From the NCBI GenBank assembly GCA_035493475.1, contig DATJIF010000186.1, forward strand, positions 17,198-81,197: a stretch of DNA of 64,000 nucleotides, given 5' to 3'. This document shows, in pieces, positions 30,932 through 39,389 of this stretch; the stretch's first letter is position 1, and every line of letters begins with the position of its first letter. The position numbers and the translations under genes are program-made. Under the pieces are notes generated by a model. The model was not told the origin of the DNA, searched no databases, and saw only the letters and a list, made by a program, of their open reading frames with translations. The DNA comes from Actinospica sp035493475. GTDB lineage: Bacteria; Actinomycetota; Actinomycetes; Streptomycetales; Catenulisporaceae.

Positions 30932-32998
30932 ATGTCTCCGATATCCCGTCGTACCCTCGGGCACGCAACCCTGGCATTGGCCACCGGAGCGGCGCTCGGC
31001 GTCGTTCCGCTGCGCGCCTCCCGCGCCCAGGCCGCATCGACCGGCACCATCACGGACGTGAAGCACGTGGTGATCCTGATGCAGGAGAACCGCAGCTTCG
31101 ACCACTACTTCGGCACCCTGCAGGGCGTGCGTGGCTTCGCGGACCGCGCGGCCGTCCAGTTGCCCGGCGGCTACAGCGTCTTCAACCAGCCGAACGGGTC
31201 CTCGCGCCAGTACCCGTGGAACCTCAGCAACGGCTCCGGCAACATCTTCGCCAGCGCCGAGACCCTGGCCCAGTGCGACGGCTCGCTCGACCACGGCTGG
31301 TCGACGCAGCACGAGGCGTGGGACGGCGGCAAGATGGACGACTGGATCTCCGCCAAGGGCTCGAACCGCACGATGGGGTACCTGACCCGCTCGGACATCC
31401 CCTTCCACTACGCCCTCGCCGACGCCTACACGATCTGCGACGCCTACCACTGCTCGATTCTCAGCGCGACCGGCCCGAACCGCACCTACCTGTGGTCCGG
31501 CATGATCGACCCGAACGGCACCGCGGGCGGCCCGGCGTACGACGGCGGGTCCGAGTCGGGGCTGAGCTGGCAGACGTACGCCGAGGCGCTGCAGGACGCG
31601 GGCGTGTCCTGGAAGGTCTACCAGGTCGCCAGCGACAACTTCGGCGACAACGGCCTGGCCTACTTCAAGCAGTTCGCGAACGCGGCCACCAGTTCGCCGC
31701 TGTACCAGAACGGGATGTCGTCGGTCGCCTCGACGACCGGGTCCACGCCGACCGACATCGCCGCCGCCATCAAGAACGACGTGGTCAACGGCACGCTGCC
31801 GCAGGTGTCCTGGATCGTCGCGAACCAGCAGTGCTCCGAGCACCCGGACGCCCCGCCGGAGGATGGCGCCCAGTTCGTGCACGAGGTGATCACGGCGCTG
31901 TCCGCCGACGCCGACGTGTTCGACTCGACCGTGCTGTTCATCAACTACGACGAGAACGACGGCTTCTTCGACCACGTGCCGCCGCCGGTCCCGCCGGCCG
32001 GCACCGCGGACGAGTTCATCCAGAACGGCACCCCGATCGGCCTCGGCTACCGCGTCCCGATGCTGATCGCCTCGCCGTGGACGCGCGGCGGCTGGGTCGA
32101 CTCGCAGACCTACGACCACACCTCGGTCATCCGCTTCATGGAGACCTGGACCGCGGCCATCGGCACCCCGGCGACCTGCCCGAACATTTCCGCCTGGCGC
32201 CGCGAGGTCTGCGGCGACCTGACCGGGGCCTTCGACTTCGCGAACCCGGTCTACGGCCTGCCGTCCACCCTCCCGGCCACCACGTCGACCATCAGCCAGT
32301 CGCTGTGCAACATCGAGCTGAACCCGTCCGCGGACACGAACGCGCTGCCCGCCCAGGAGTCCGGCACCCGCTCGGCGCGCGCCCTGCCCTATCAGCCCGA
32401 CGGCTACGTCTCCTCGATCCAGTACGGCTCGAACGGCCAGATCCTGCTCTGGCTGAAGATGGCCAACGAGGGCGGCCAGGCCACCAGTGCGGCCACGTTC
32501 GCCGTCTACGCCAACGCCGACCGCAGCGGCGGACCCTGGCAGTACACGGTCCCGGCGCACTCGTCGAGCGGCGACGGCGTGGTGACCGACTACTTCAACA
32601 TCGGCAGCGGCTACGGCAACGGCGCCTACGACCTGACGATGACCGGCCCGAACCGCTTCCTGCGCCGCTTCCAGGGCAACGCGACCACGTCCGGCCAGTA
32701 CGCCGAGGTCACCAGCTACTACGCGCCCTCGCCGGACCTGAACGAGCAGTCGCTCTGGCTGACGATGAAGAACTCCGGCACCTCCGCGGTCACCTTCACC
32801 GTCACCTCGAGCCACTACCGCACCGACGGCCCGTGGACCTACACCGTCGCCGCCGGAGCCAGCGTCTCGGACTACTTCAACCAGGTCGCGTACTGCAACG
32901 GCTGGTACGACTTCACCATCACGGTCAGCGGCGACTCCTCCTGGTCGCGCCGCTTCACCGGCCACATCGAGACGGGCTCGACCAGCGTCACCGGCTGA
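30932..32998 (+). CDS. Tat-exported phospholipase C (phosphoesterase family, phosphocholine-type)
   Basis: A 688-residue secreted enzyme. The N-terminus SRRTLGHATLALATG is a twin-arginine signal with the hydrophobic run to about residue 32. The catalytic domain (about 40-490) has the HVVILMQENRSFDHYFGTLQ block of the bacterial non-haemolytic phospholipase C family. Two C-terminal beta-domains of the DUF756 type follow (about 495-590 and 600-680), each with the NGAYDLTMTGPNRFLRRF or NGWYDFTITVSG pattern. It hydrolyses phospholipid head groups outside the cell. A PHO-box-like repeat upstream suggests induction by phosphate limitation. Confidence 0.88.
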   Translation: MSPISRRTLGHATLALATGAALGVVPLRASRAQAASTGTITDVKHVVILMQENRSFDHYFGTLQGVRGFADRAAVQLPGGYSVFNQPNGSSRQYPWNLSNGSGNIFASAETLAQCDGSLDHGWSTQHEAWDGGKMDDWISAKGSNRTMGYLTRSDIPFHYALADAYTICDAYHCSILSATGPNRTYLWSGMIDPNGTAGGPAYDGGSESGLSWQTYAEALQDAGVSWKVYQVASDNFGDNGLAYFKQFANAATSSPLYQNGMSSVASTTGSTPTDIAAAIKNDVVNGTLPQVSWIVANQQCSEHPDAPPEDGAQFVHEVITALSADADVFDSTVLFINYDENDGFFDHVPPPVPPAGTADEFIQNGTPIGLGYRVPMLIASPWTRGGWVDSQTYDHTSVIRFMETWTAAIGTPATCPNISAWRREVCGDLTGAFDFANPVYGLPSTLPATTSTISQSLCNIELNPSADTNALPAQESGTRSARALPYQPDGYVSSIQYGSNGQILLWLKMANEGGQATSAATFAVYANADRSGGPWQYTVPAHSSSGDGVVTDYFNIGSGYGNGAYDLTMTGPNRFLRRFQGNATTSGQYAEVTSYYAPSPDLNEQSLWLTMKNSGTSAVTFTVTSSHYRTDGPWTYTVAAGASVSDYFNQVAYCNGWYDFTITVSGDSSWSRRFTGHIETGSTSVTG

Positions 32999-33209
32999 GC
33001 TGGATCGAAGTCCACCTCTAGACGAAGTGCCGTGAGGGAGCGTTTGGAAAGTAGCGTCGGATCAGGCCGCGGTGTCTGACGCGTGCGCTCGCAAGGCGCA
33101 GGGGCGGGCGCATACTCGGTCGTCTGTAACCGCTCCTGCAACGCCGCGAGCGTGCGTGGCAGGCGCCGCGGACCCGGCGGTACTTTTCAAACGCGACCGA
33201 AGCGCGCAC

Positions 33210-33215
33210 TATGAC
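33210..33215 (+). promoter_or_regulatory. Likely -10 element for a leaderless FadR-type gene
   Basis: TATGAC ends 5 bp before the GTG at 33221. No ribosome site lies between, which fits leaderless transcription, common in actinomycetes. The 205-bp gap upstream (33005-33209) holds no gene I can support. Confidence 0.4.
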
Positions 33216-33220
33216 TCACC

Positions 33221-33964
33221 GTGGACGAGGTGACGACGAGCGCGGGGACGATCGACGGTTTCCCGACCTTCCAGGCGGTGCGCACCGGCAACGCCTTCGA
33301 GGAGACCGTCGAGCGGATCCTGCGCTCGGTCAAACTCGGCGCGATCCGTCCGGGGGAGCGGCTGCCGCCGGAGCGCGAGCTCGCGGCGCAGCTCCGGGTC
33401 AGCCGGGACACGCTGCGTGAGGCCATCCACGCACTCGCCGCCGAGGGCATCGTGGCCAGCACGCGCGGCCGCTCCGGCGGTACGCGCGTGCTGCGCCGCC
33501 CCGGACCGGTGCCGCCCGAACGGCTCCCCGACCTGCTGAGCGACCTGCCCGGCGGCCTCGAGGACGCGCTCACCTTCCGGCACGTCGTCGAGACCGGCGC
33601 CGCCGAGGCCGCCGCCAAGCGCCGCCTCAACCCCGCCGAACGCAGACTGCTGACCCAGCGCATGGAGGCGGCCGAGCACACCGAGGTCGCCGACTACCGC
33701 ATCGCCGACACCCGCTACCACCTCGCGCTCGCCGAACTCTCCGGCTCCTCCCAGCTCGCCGCCGCGGTCGCCGAAGCCCGGCTGCGCGTCAACGACCTGC
33801 TGGACGCGATCCCCATGCTGGAGGCCAACCTCCGGCACTCCGCCGAACAACACCGACTCATCAGCGCCGCGATCCTCAACGGCGACGCCGAGACCGCGCG
33901 CCGCGCCATGGCCGAACACCTCGAAGGAACAGCCGTCCTGCTGCGCGGCTTTCTCAGCAGCTGA
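33221..33964 (+). CDS. FadR-subfamily GntR transcriptional regulator
   Basis: A 247-residue regulator. Residues about 20-90 are the GntR winged helix: IRPGERLPPERELAAQLRVSRDTLREAI. The C-terminal FCD domain contains the metal/ligand region (ADTRYHLALAELSGSSQLA and H in MEANLRHSAEQHRLISAAI). The wing has a Gly/Arg insert STRGRSGGTRVL. It lies 73 bp upstream of the gamma-glutamylation operon on the same strand, with an inverted repeat in the gap, so it is likely its repressor. Its metabolite effector could be the pathway substrate or a gamma-glutamyl intermediate. GTG start chosen for the -10 context. Confidence 0.85.
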   Translation: MDEVTTSAGTIDGFPTFQAVRTGNAFEETVERILRSVKLGAIRPGERLPPERELAAQLRVSRDTLREAIHALAAEGIVASTRGRSGGTRVLRRPGPVPPERLPDLLSDLPGGLEDALTFRHVVETGAAEAAAKRRLNPAERRLLTQRMEAAEHTEVADYRIADTRYHLALAELSGSSQLAAAVAEARLRVNDLLDAIPMLEANLRHSAEQHRLISAAILNGDAETARRAMAEHLEGTAVLLRGFLSS

Positions 33965-33990
33965 CACGACTCTTGACTTTCGCTGCGTAA

Positions 33991-34008
33991 TGGACGAATC
34001 TCCGTCCA
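33991..34008. promoter_or_regulatory. Candidate GntR operator upstream of the ligase gene
   Basis: TGGACG-AATCTC-CGTCCA is a perfect 6-6-6 inverted repeat. TTGACT at 33973 lies about 17 bp before a GAATCT-like -10 at 33996, so the repeat overlaps the probable promoter. It sits 29 bp before the ligase ATG. Confidence 0.5.
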
Positions 34009-34037
34009 ATAGCTTCTGCTGCCCTGGAGGGGTGCGC

Positions 34038-35405
34038 ATGAACAGACGTCCCGGCTTGCTCACCCTCGACCAACTGCGCGCGCTCGTCGCCGACGGCACC
34101 GTGGACACCGTCGAGATCTCGCTGACCGATATGCAGGGCCGGTTGCAGGGCAAGCGGCTGTCGGCCGAGTACTTCCTCGACGTGGTGGTCCCGCACGAGA
34201 CCGAGGCGTGCAGCTACCTGCTCGCGGTCGACGTGGACATGAACACGGTCGACGGCTACGAGCTGTCGTCCTGGGAGACCGGGTACGGCGACTTCGTGCT
34301 CAAGCCGGATCTCAGCACCCTGCGGATGATCCCCTGGCAGCCGGGCACCGCGGGCGTGCTCGCGGACGTGTTCTGGGAGAGCGGGGAGCCGGTCGCGGCC
34401 TCGCCCCGGCAGTTGCTGCGCCGCCAGCTCGACCGGCTCGCCGAGCACGGGCTCGTCGCGTACACCGGCACCGAGCTGGAGTTCATCGTCTTCAACGACA
34501 GCTTCGAGCAGGCCTGGGACCGCAACTACGAGGGCCTGACCTCGGCGAACCAGTACAACGTGGACTACTCGATGCTGGGTACGGCCCGGATCGAGCCGCT
34601 GCTGCGTGCGATCCGCAACGGCATGACCGGCGCGGGGCTGTACGTGGAATCGGCGAAGGGCGAGTGCAACCCCGGGCAGCACGAGATCGCCTTCCGCTAC
34701 GCCGACGCGCTGACCACGTGCGACAACCACTCGATCTACAAGACCGGCGCGAAGAACATCGCCGCGCAGCAGGGCAGCAGCCTCACCTTCATGGCCAAGT
34801 ACGACCAGCGTGAGGGCAACTCCTGCCACATCCACCTGAGCCTGCGCTCGGCCGAGGACGACGCTGCGGTGCTCGCGGGCGACGGCGAGCACGGCTTCTC
34901 GAAGCTGATGGAGCACTTCCTCGCCGGGCAGTTGGCACACGTCAGGGAACTGACGCTGCTGTATGCGCCGAACATCAACTCCTATAAGCGGTACGCGGCG
35001 GGCAGTTTCGCCCCGACGACGGTCGCCTGGGGCCGGGACAATCGCACCTGCTCGTTGCGCGTCGTCGGCCACGGCCACTCGCTGCGCGTGGAGAACCGCG
35101 TGCCGGGCGGGGACGTGAACCCGTACCTCGCCGTGGCCGGGATGATCGCCGCCGGACTCGACGGCATCGACCGCGAACTGCCACTGGAGCCCGAGTTCCA
35201 GGGCAACGCGTACGGCGCCGACCGCGCACAGGTGCCGAGCACGCTGCGGGACGCCGCCGAACTGTTCGCCGCCAGCGACCTGGCGAAGTCGGCCTTCGGC
35301 GAGGGCGTCGTCGCGCACTACCTGAACGCCGCGCGCATCGAGCTCGAGGCCTTCGACGCGGCCGTGACGGACTGGGAGCGACGCCGAGGGTTCGAACGAC
35401 TGTGA
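34038..35405 (+). CDS. Glutamine-synthetase-like gamma-glutamyl ligase (GlnA4/PuuA type)
   Basis: A 455-residue GS-fold ligase. The active-site set is present: TGTELEFIVF (metal Glu), ECNPGQHEIAF, GNSCHIHLSL (ATP/metal His), APNINSYKRY and RVPGGDVNPYLA. GSI-type regulatory adenylylation tyrosine context is not evident. Such ligases attach glutamate to amines using ATP; relatives include PuuA (putrescine) and the Streptomyces enzymes GlnA3 (polyamines) and GlnA4 (ethanolamine). GGAGGGG lies 6 bp before the ATG at 34038. First gene of a four-gene overlapping operon. Substrate choice is discussed in the findings; an amino-alcohol is favoured by the partner enzymes. Confidence 0.85.
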   Translation: MNRRPGLLTLDQLRALVADGTVDTVEISLTDMQGRLQGKRLSAEYFLDVVVPHETEACSYLLAVDVDMNTVDGYELSSWETGYGDFVLKPDLSTLRMIPWQPGTAGVLADVFWESGEPVAASPRQLLRRQLDRLAEHGLVAYTGTELEFIVFNDSFEQAWDRNYEGLTSANQYNVDYSMLGTARIEPLLRAIRNGMTGAGLYVESAKGECNPGQHEIAFRYADALTTCDNHSIYKTGAKNIAAQQGSSLTFMAKYDQREGNSCHIHLSLRSAEDDAAVLAGDGEHGFSKLMEHFLAGQLAHVRELTLLYAPNINSYKRYAAGSFAPTTVAWGRDNRTCSLRVVGHGHSLRVENRVPGGDVNPYLAVAGMIAAGLDGIDRELPLEPEFQGNAYGADRAQVPSTLRDAAELFAASDLAKSAFGEGVVAHYLNAARIELEAFDAAVTDWERRRGFERL

Positions 35406-36103
35406 GCACGCGACCGACGATCGGCATCAGCACGTACCGCGAGCAGGCGGCGTGGGGCGTCTGGCGGCAGGACGCGATGGTCATTCCGGCCACGTACGTG
35501 GACTGCGTCGCGGAGGCGGGCGGGATTCCGTTGCTGCTCCCGCCGACCGGCGACGCGAGCTACGCGGCGGACACCGTCGCAGGGCTCGATGGCCTCGTGA
35601 TCTCGGGCGGCCCCGACGTGGACCCGGCCCGCTACGGCGAGGCGGCGGAGGAGAAGACCGACACGCCGCGCGTCGAGCGTGACGCTTGGGAGTTGGCCCT
35701 GCTGTCGGCCGCGCTGGACCGGGACATCCCCGTGCTCGCGATCTGCCGCGGCCTGCAACTGCTGAACGTCCTGTATGGCGGCACGCTGGTCCAGCACATC
35801 GAGGACCACAAGGCCGGTGTCGCCGTCTTCGGCAGTACCAAGGTCGCGCTCGACGATACGACGCTGCCGGGATCCGTCCTCGGCGCGAGCGTCTCCGTGT
35901 CCTGCTATCACCACCAGGCGCTCGGCCGACTAGGCGACAAGCTGGCCGTCACCGGCCGCGCGCCCGACGGCACGATCGAGGCCGTCGTCGTGCCCGACCG
36001 GACGTTCGCGGTCGGGGTGCAGTGGCATCCGGAACAGGACCGTGAGCTGCGACTTTTCACCGCCTTCGTCGAACAGAGCCAGAAGGAATCCGTGAACCGA
36101 TGA
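35402..36103 (+). CDS. Gamma-glutamyl-gamma-aminobutyrate hydrolase-like class I amidotransferase-fold hydrolase (PuuD-like)
   Basis: A 233-residue hydrolase. The nucleophile Cys lies in LAICRGLQLLNVLYGG (about 112-127) and the His/Glu pair in VQWHPEQD (about 205-212), giving the GATase triad. SGGPDVDPARYGE is the PuuD-specific block. It cleaves gamma-glutamyl amides to release glutamate. The GTG start overlaps the ligase stop by 4 bp (GTGA), and the 3' end overlaps the dehydrogenase start by 4 bp, so the three proteins are translationally coupled. Confidence 0.88.
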   Translation: MSTRPTIGISTYREQAAWGVWRQDAMVIPATYVDCVAEAGGIPLLLPPTGDASYAADTVAGLDGLVISGGPDVDPARYGEAAEEKTDTPRVERDAWELALLSAALDRDIPVLAICRGLQLLNVLYGGTLVQHIEDHKAGVAVFGSTKVALDDTTLPGSVLGASVSVSCYHHQALGRLGDKLAVTGRAPDGTIEAVVVPDRTFAVGVQWHPEQDRELRLFTAFVEQSQKESVNR

Positions 36104-37461
36104 GCGAGCTGTACCAGGTCCTCAACCCGGCCACCGAGGTGTCGATCGCCGAGGTGCCGATGGCCACGATCGACGAGGTGGACGAGGCCGTAGTCCGCGC
36201 GATCGCGGCCTTCCCGGCGTGGCGCGACGTGGCCCCCGGCGACCGCGCCCGGCTGCTGCGGCGGTTCGCGCGCCGGATCGACGAGGAGATCGAGGAGTTG
36301 GCCCGCCTCGAGGTCGCCAACTCCGGTCACCCGATCGGCTCAGCGCGCTGGGAGGCGGGCAACGCGCGCGACGTGTTCGAGTACTACGCCGGTGCGCCCG
36401 AACGGCTGACCGGACAGCAGATCCCGGTTCCCGGCGGCATCGACATCACGTTCAAGGAGCCGGTCGGCGTCGTCGCGGTGATCGCGCCGTGGAACTTCCC
36501 GATGCCGATCGCCGCCTGGGGTGTCGCGCCCGCGCTGGCCGCCGGGAACACCGTCATCCTCAAGCCGTCCGAGCTGACGCCGCTGACCGCGCTGCGGCTG
36601 GCCGAACTCGCGCTCGAAGCGGGGATTGCGCCGAACGTGTTCCAGGTGCTGCCCGGCACCGGACCGGTCGCGGGCGCCCGGCTCGTCGAGCACCTCGGCG
36701 TCTCGAAGATCGTCTTCACCGGGTCCACGCGGGTCGGCCGCGAGATCGCCGGGAAGGCCGCGAGCCGGATCGTCCCGGTGACGCTGGAGCTCGGCGGCAA
36801 GAGCGCGAACATCGTCTTCGCGGACGCAGACCTCGAACAGGCCGCTGCCGCAGCGCCCGGCGCCGTGTTCGACAACGCGGGCCAGGACTGCTGCGCGCGC
36901 AGCCGGATCCTCGTCCAGCGCGACGTGTACGACCGGTTCATGGAGCTGCTGGAGCCCGCGGTCAAGGCGATCCGCGTCGGCGACCCGGTGAACGAGACCA
37001 CGGACATGGGCCCGCTCATCTCCGCCGCGCAGCGCGAGCGGGTGCGCTCGTACGTGCCCGACGACGCGCCGGTCGCCTTCCGCGGCGACGCGCCCGACGG
37101 CCCCGGCTTCTGGTTCCCGCCGACCGTGCTCGCGCCCGTCGACCACGCCTCGCGGGTCGCGACGGAGGAGATCTTCGGGCCGGTCGTCGCGGTCATGCCG
37201 TTCGAGGACGAGGCCGAGGCGATCGAACTGGCCAACGCCACGAGCTACGGCCTGTCCGGCTCGATCTGGACCCGCGACATCGGCCGCGCGCTGCGCACGT
37301 CGCGCGCCGTGCGGGCGGGCAACCTCTCGGTCAACTCGAACTCCTCGGTCCGCTACTGGACCCCGTTCGGCGGCTACAAGGAATCCGGCCTCGGCCGTGA
37401 GCTCGGACCGGACGCGCTCGACGCGTTCACCGAGACCAAGAACGTCTTCATCGCGTACTGA
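36100..37461 (+). CDS. Aldehyde dehydrogenase
   Basis: A 453-residue NAD(P)-dependent aldehyde dehydrogenase. The catalytic Glu is in LELGGKSANIVF (about 230) and the nucleophile Cys in NAGQDCCARSR (about 264). The NAD-binding IAPWNFPMPIAAW and the KESGLGRELG C-terminal block are intact. In the operon it probably oxidises a gamma-glutamylated aldehyde to the acid. Start ATGA overlaps the hydrolase stop by 4 bp. Ends 17 bp before the SDR gene. Confidence 0.9.
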   Translation: MSELYQVLNPATEVSIAEVPMATIDEVDEAVVRAIAAFPAWRDVAPGDRARLLRRFARRIDEEIEELARLEVANSGHPIGSARWEAGNARDVFEYYAGAPERLTGQQIPVPGGIDITFKEPVGVVAVIAPWNFPMPIAAWGVAPALAAGNTVILKPSELTPLTALRLAELALEAGIAPNVFQVLPGTGPVAGARLVEHLGVSKIVFTGSTRVGREIAGKAASRIVPVTLELGGKSANIVFADADLEQAAAAAPGAVFDNAGQDCCARSRILVQRDVYDRFMELLEPAVKAIRVGDPVNETTDMGPLISAAQRERVRSYVPDDAPVAFRGDAPDGPGFWFPPTVLAPVDHASRVATEEIFGPVVAVMPFEDEAEAIELANATSYGLSGSIWTRDIGRALRTSRAVRAGNLSVNSNSSVRYWTPFGGYKESGLGRELGPDALDAFTETKNVFIAY

Positions 37462-37478
37462 GGAAAGAGAGAACGATC

Positions 37479-38261
37479 ATGGTGGAGCGTTACGCCGGGA
37501 AGGCGGCCGTCATCACCGGCGGCGCCAGCGGCATCGGACTGGCCACGGCCCGGCGGCTGGCCGCGGAGGGCGCGCACGTCGTCGTCGCGGACCTCGACGA
37601 GGTGGCGGGACCGAAGGCGGCCGAGGAGGTCGGCGGCCTGTTCGTGCCGGTGAACGTGACCGACCGCGAGCAGGTCGAGGCGCTGTTCCAGACGACCGTG
37701 GACCGGTACGGCTCGCTGGACCTGGCCTTCAACAACGCGGGCATCTCCCCGCCGGACGACGACTCGATCCTGGACACCGGCATCGAGGCCTGGCGCAGGG
37801 TGCAGGAGGTCAACCTGACCAGCGTCTACCTGTGCTGCAAGGCCGCGATCCCGCACATGCAGCGGCAGTACGCCGAGTCCGGCCGCAAGGGCTCGATCGT
37901 GAACACGGCCTCGTTCGTCGCGCTCATGGGCGCCGCCACGTCGCAGATCTCGTACACGGCGTCCAAGGGCGCGGTGCTGGCGATGAGCCGGGAGCTCGGC
38001 GTGCAGTTCGCGCGCGAGGGCATCCGGGTCAACGCGCTGTGCCCGGGGCCGGTGAACACGCCGCTGCTGCAGGAGCTGTTCGCCAAGGACCCGGAGCGCG
38101 CCGCGCGCCGCCTGGTGCACATCCCGGCCGGCCGCTTCGCCGAGCCCGAGGAGATCGCCGCCGCGGTCGCGTTCCTCGGCAGCGACGACGCCTCGTTCAT
38201 CACTGCGTCCACGTTCGTCGTCGACGGCGGCATCTCCGGCGCGTACGTGACACCGCTCTAG
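37479..38261 (+). CDS. Short-chain dehydrogenase/reductase, candidate alcohol dehydrogenase of the operon
   Basis: A 260-residue classical SDR. The cofactor motif is GGASGIG with the VADLDE acidic end of strand 2 favouring NAD. NNAGISP, the catalytic Ser in TASFVAL and YTASKGA (Tyr/Lys) are intact. The usual FabG-type annotation is only superficial. As the fourth gene of the ligase/hydrolase/aldehyde-dehydrogenase operon, it could oxidise the alcohol of a gamma-glutamyl amino-alcohol to the aldehyde. GGAAAGAGAG precedes the ATG. The stop overlaps the stop of the opposite-strand racemase-like gene by 4 bp. Confidence 0.85.
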   Translation: MVERYAGKAAVITGGASGIGLATARRLAAEGAHVVVADLDEVAGPKAAEEVGGLFVPVNVTDREQVEALFQTTVDRYGSLDLAFNNAGISPPDDDSILDTGIEAWRRVQEVNLTSVYLCCKAAIPHMQRQYAESGRKGSIVNTASFVALMGAATSQISYTASKGAVLAMSRELGVQFAREGIRVNALCPGPVNTPLLQELFAKDPERAARRLVHIPAGRFAEPEEIAAAVAFLGSDDASFITASTFVVDGGISGAYVTPL

Positions 38262-39367
38262 GAGTTCGCTCCGCGCGCGGCGACGGGCCAGCTGTCCACG
38301 TGCTCGCCGCCGCGTACGATGATCAGCTCGGCTGCCAGGTTGACCGCGTTGCACACGTGGTTCGGGACGATCGCGACCCGATCCCCGTGCTGCGGCGCGG
38401 TCACGCCTTCCGGCAGCTGCACGACGGCGTGGTGCTCGGAGAGCTGCACGACCTTCGAACCCGGATACGCCGGGACCAGTCCGTATCCCGGCGACCACGC
38501 GTTCGGGTCCGCACCGAGCACCTTGCTTCCGGCGTCGAGCACGAAGCGGTCCGGCGCCGGGACGCTGACCACGCTCGCGGCCGCTGCGAGCGCTACGTCC
38601 TCGATGCCGCACGAGCCGAGCGCGAACTGCATCGCGTCGTTGAACACGTACACGCCGGGTCGCAGCTCATTGATCCGGCCATCCTCGCGGAGCGCGGCCG
38701 TCGGCGTGGAACCGCCGCTGACGATCGTCGGCTCGATCCCCGCCACCCGGAGCGCGGTCGCCGCCTCGGTCAACGCGGCTTCCTGGTCCCGAGCCGCGTG
38801 CGAGCGGACCTCGGCCGGAGTCACGTTCGCGGCGTGCGCCATGCCGTGCCCGGGGAAGGTGAACACGCCCTCGACCACGAGCCCGAGCTCACTGACCGCG
38901 CTCGCCAGCGGCCCCGCGTCGATCGGTTGCACGCCGGTCCGGTGATGGCCGCTGTCGATCTCGATGAGCACGCTCGCGCCGGTCCCCGCGATCCGCCGCG
39001 CGTTCTCGGTCGAATCCACTCCGACCTGCACGCGCGCTTCGGCCGCGAGCTTCGCCAGCCGCCGCTGCTTGCCCTCGTCGAGCCACAGCGGGTACGCGAT
39101 GAAGAGATCTGTCGCCCCGGCCGCCGCGAACACCTCGGCCTCGCCGATCGTCGCCACCGTCAGTCCGACCGCGCCCGCCGCGAGCTGCAGTTCCGCGATC
39201 CGCGGGCACTTGTGCGTCTTCGCGTGCGGCCGCAGCGCGAACCCGCCCGACCGCGCCGCCTGCGCCATCCGTGCGATGTTCCGCTCCAGCGTGTCGGCGT
39301 CCACGACCAGCGTGGGCGTGGTCGGCGCGGCCTGCGCGGCGGCGATCAGCGGACTCGGCACAGTCAT
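38258..39367 (-). CDS. PLP-dependent D-threonine aldolase/D-serine dehydratase-like protein
   Basis: A 369-residue fold-type III PLP enzyme. The PLP lysine is in LRPHAKTHKCP (about residue 51). Near the C-terminus NHVCNAVNL provides a His/Cys pair equivalent to the Zn-binding residues of D-serine dehydratase (DSD1). VVSGGSTPT and GVYVFND are the phosphate and barrel-end blocks. Such enzymes deaminate D-serine or cleave D-threonine, giving glycine and acetaldehyde. It converges on the SDR gene with a 4-bp overlap of stops; a metabolic link through amino alcohol or glycine is possible but unproven. Confidence 0.82.
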   Translation of the reverse strand: MTVPSPLIAAAQAAPTTPTLVVDADTLERNIARMAQAARSGGFALRPHAKTHKCPRIAELQLAAGAVGLTVATIGEAEVFAAAGATDLFIAYPLWLDEGKQRRLAKLAAEARVQVGVDSTENARRIAGTGASVLIEIDSGHHRTGVQPIDAGPLASAVSELGLVVEGVFTFPGHGMAHAANVTPAEVRSHAARDQEAALTEAATALRVAGIEPTIVSGGSTPTAALREDGRINELRPGVYVFNDAMQFALGSCGIEDVALAAAASVVSVPAPDRFVLDAGSKVLGADPNAWSPGYGLVPAYPGSKVVQLSEHHAVVQLPEGVTAPQHGDRVAIVPNHVCNAVNLAAELIIVRGGEHVDSWPVAARGANS

Positions 39368-39389
39368 TCCTCCTCGGCTGGTTGAGGAC

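Noticed and set aside
33018..33209. Small minus-strand frame between phospholipase C and the FadR-type gene
   Set aside because: Arg-rich translation without ribosome site or family resemblance; the region looks like a plain intergenic stretch.
35385..35405. GGGTTCGAACGAC resembling a tRNA T-loop
   Set aside because: It lies in the ligase coding end and no cloverleaf partner arms are found around it.
37479..38261. Annotation of the SDR as a fatty-acid FabG
   Set aside because: The operon contains no fatty-acid genes, and the SDR family is too broad for that label; pathway context favours an alcohol dehydrogenase role.
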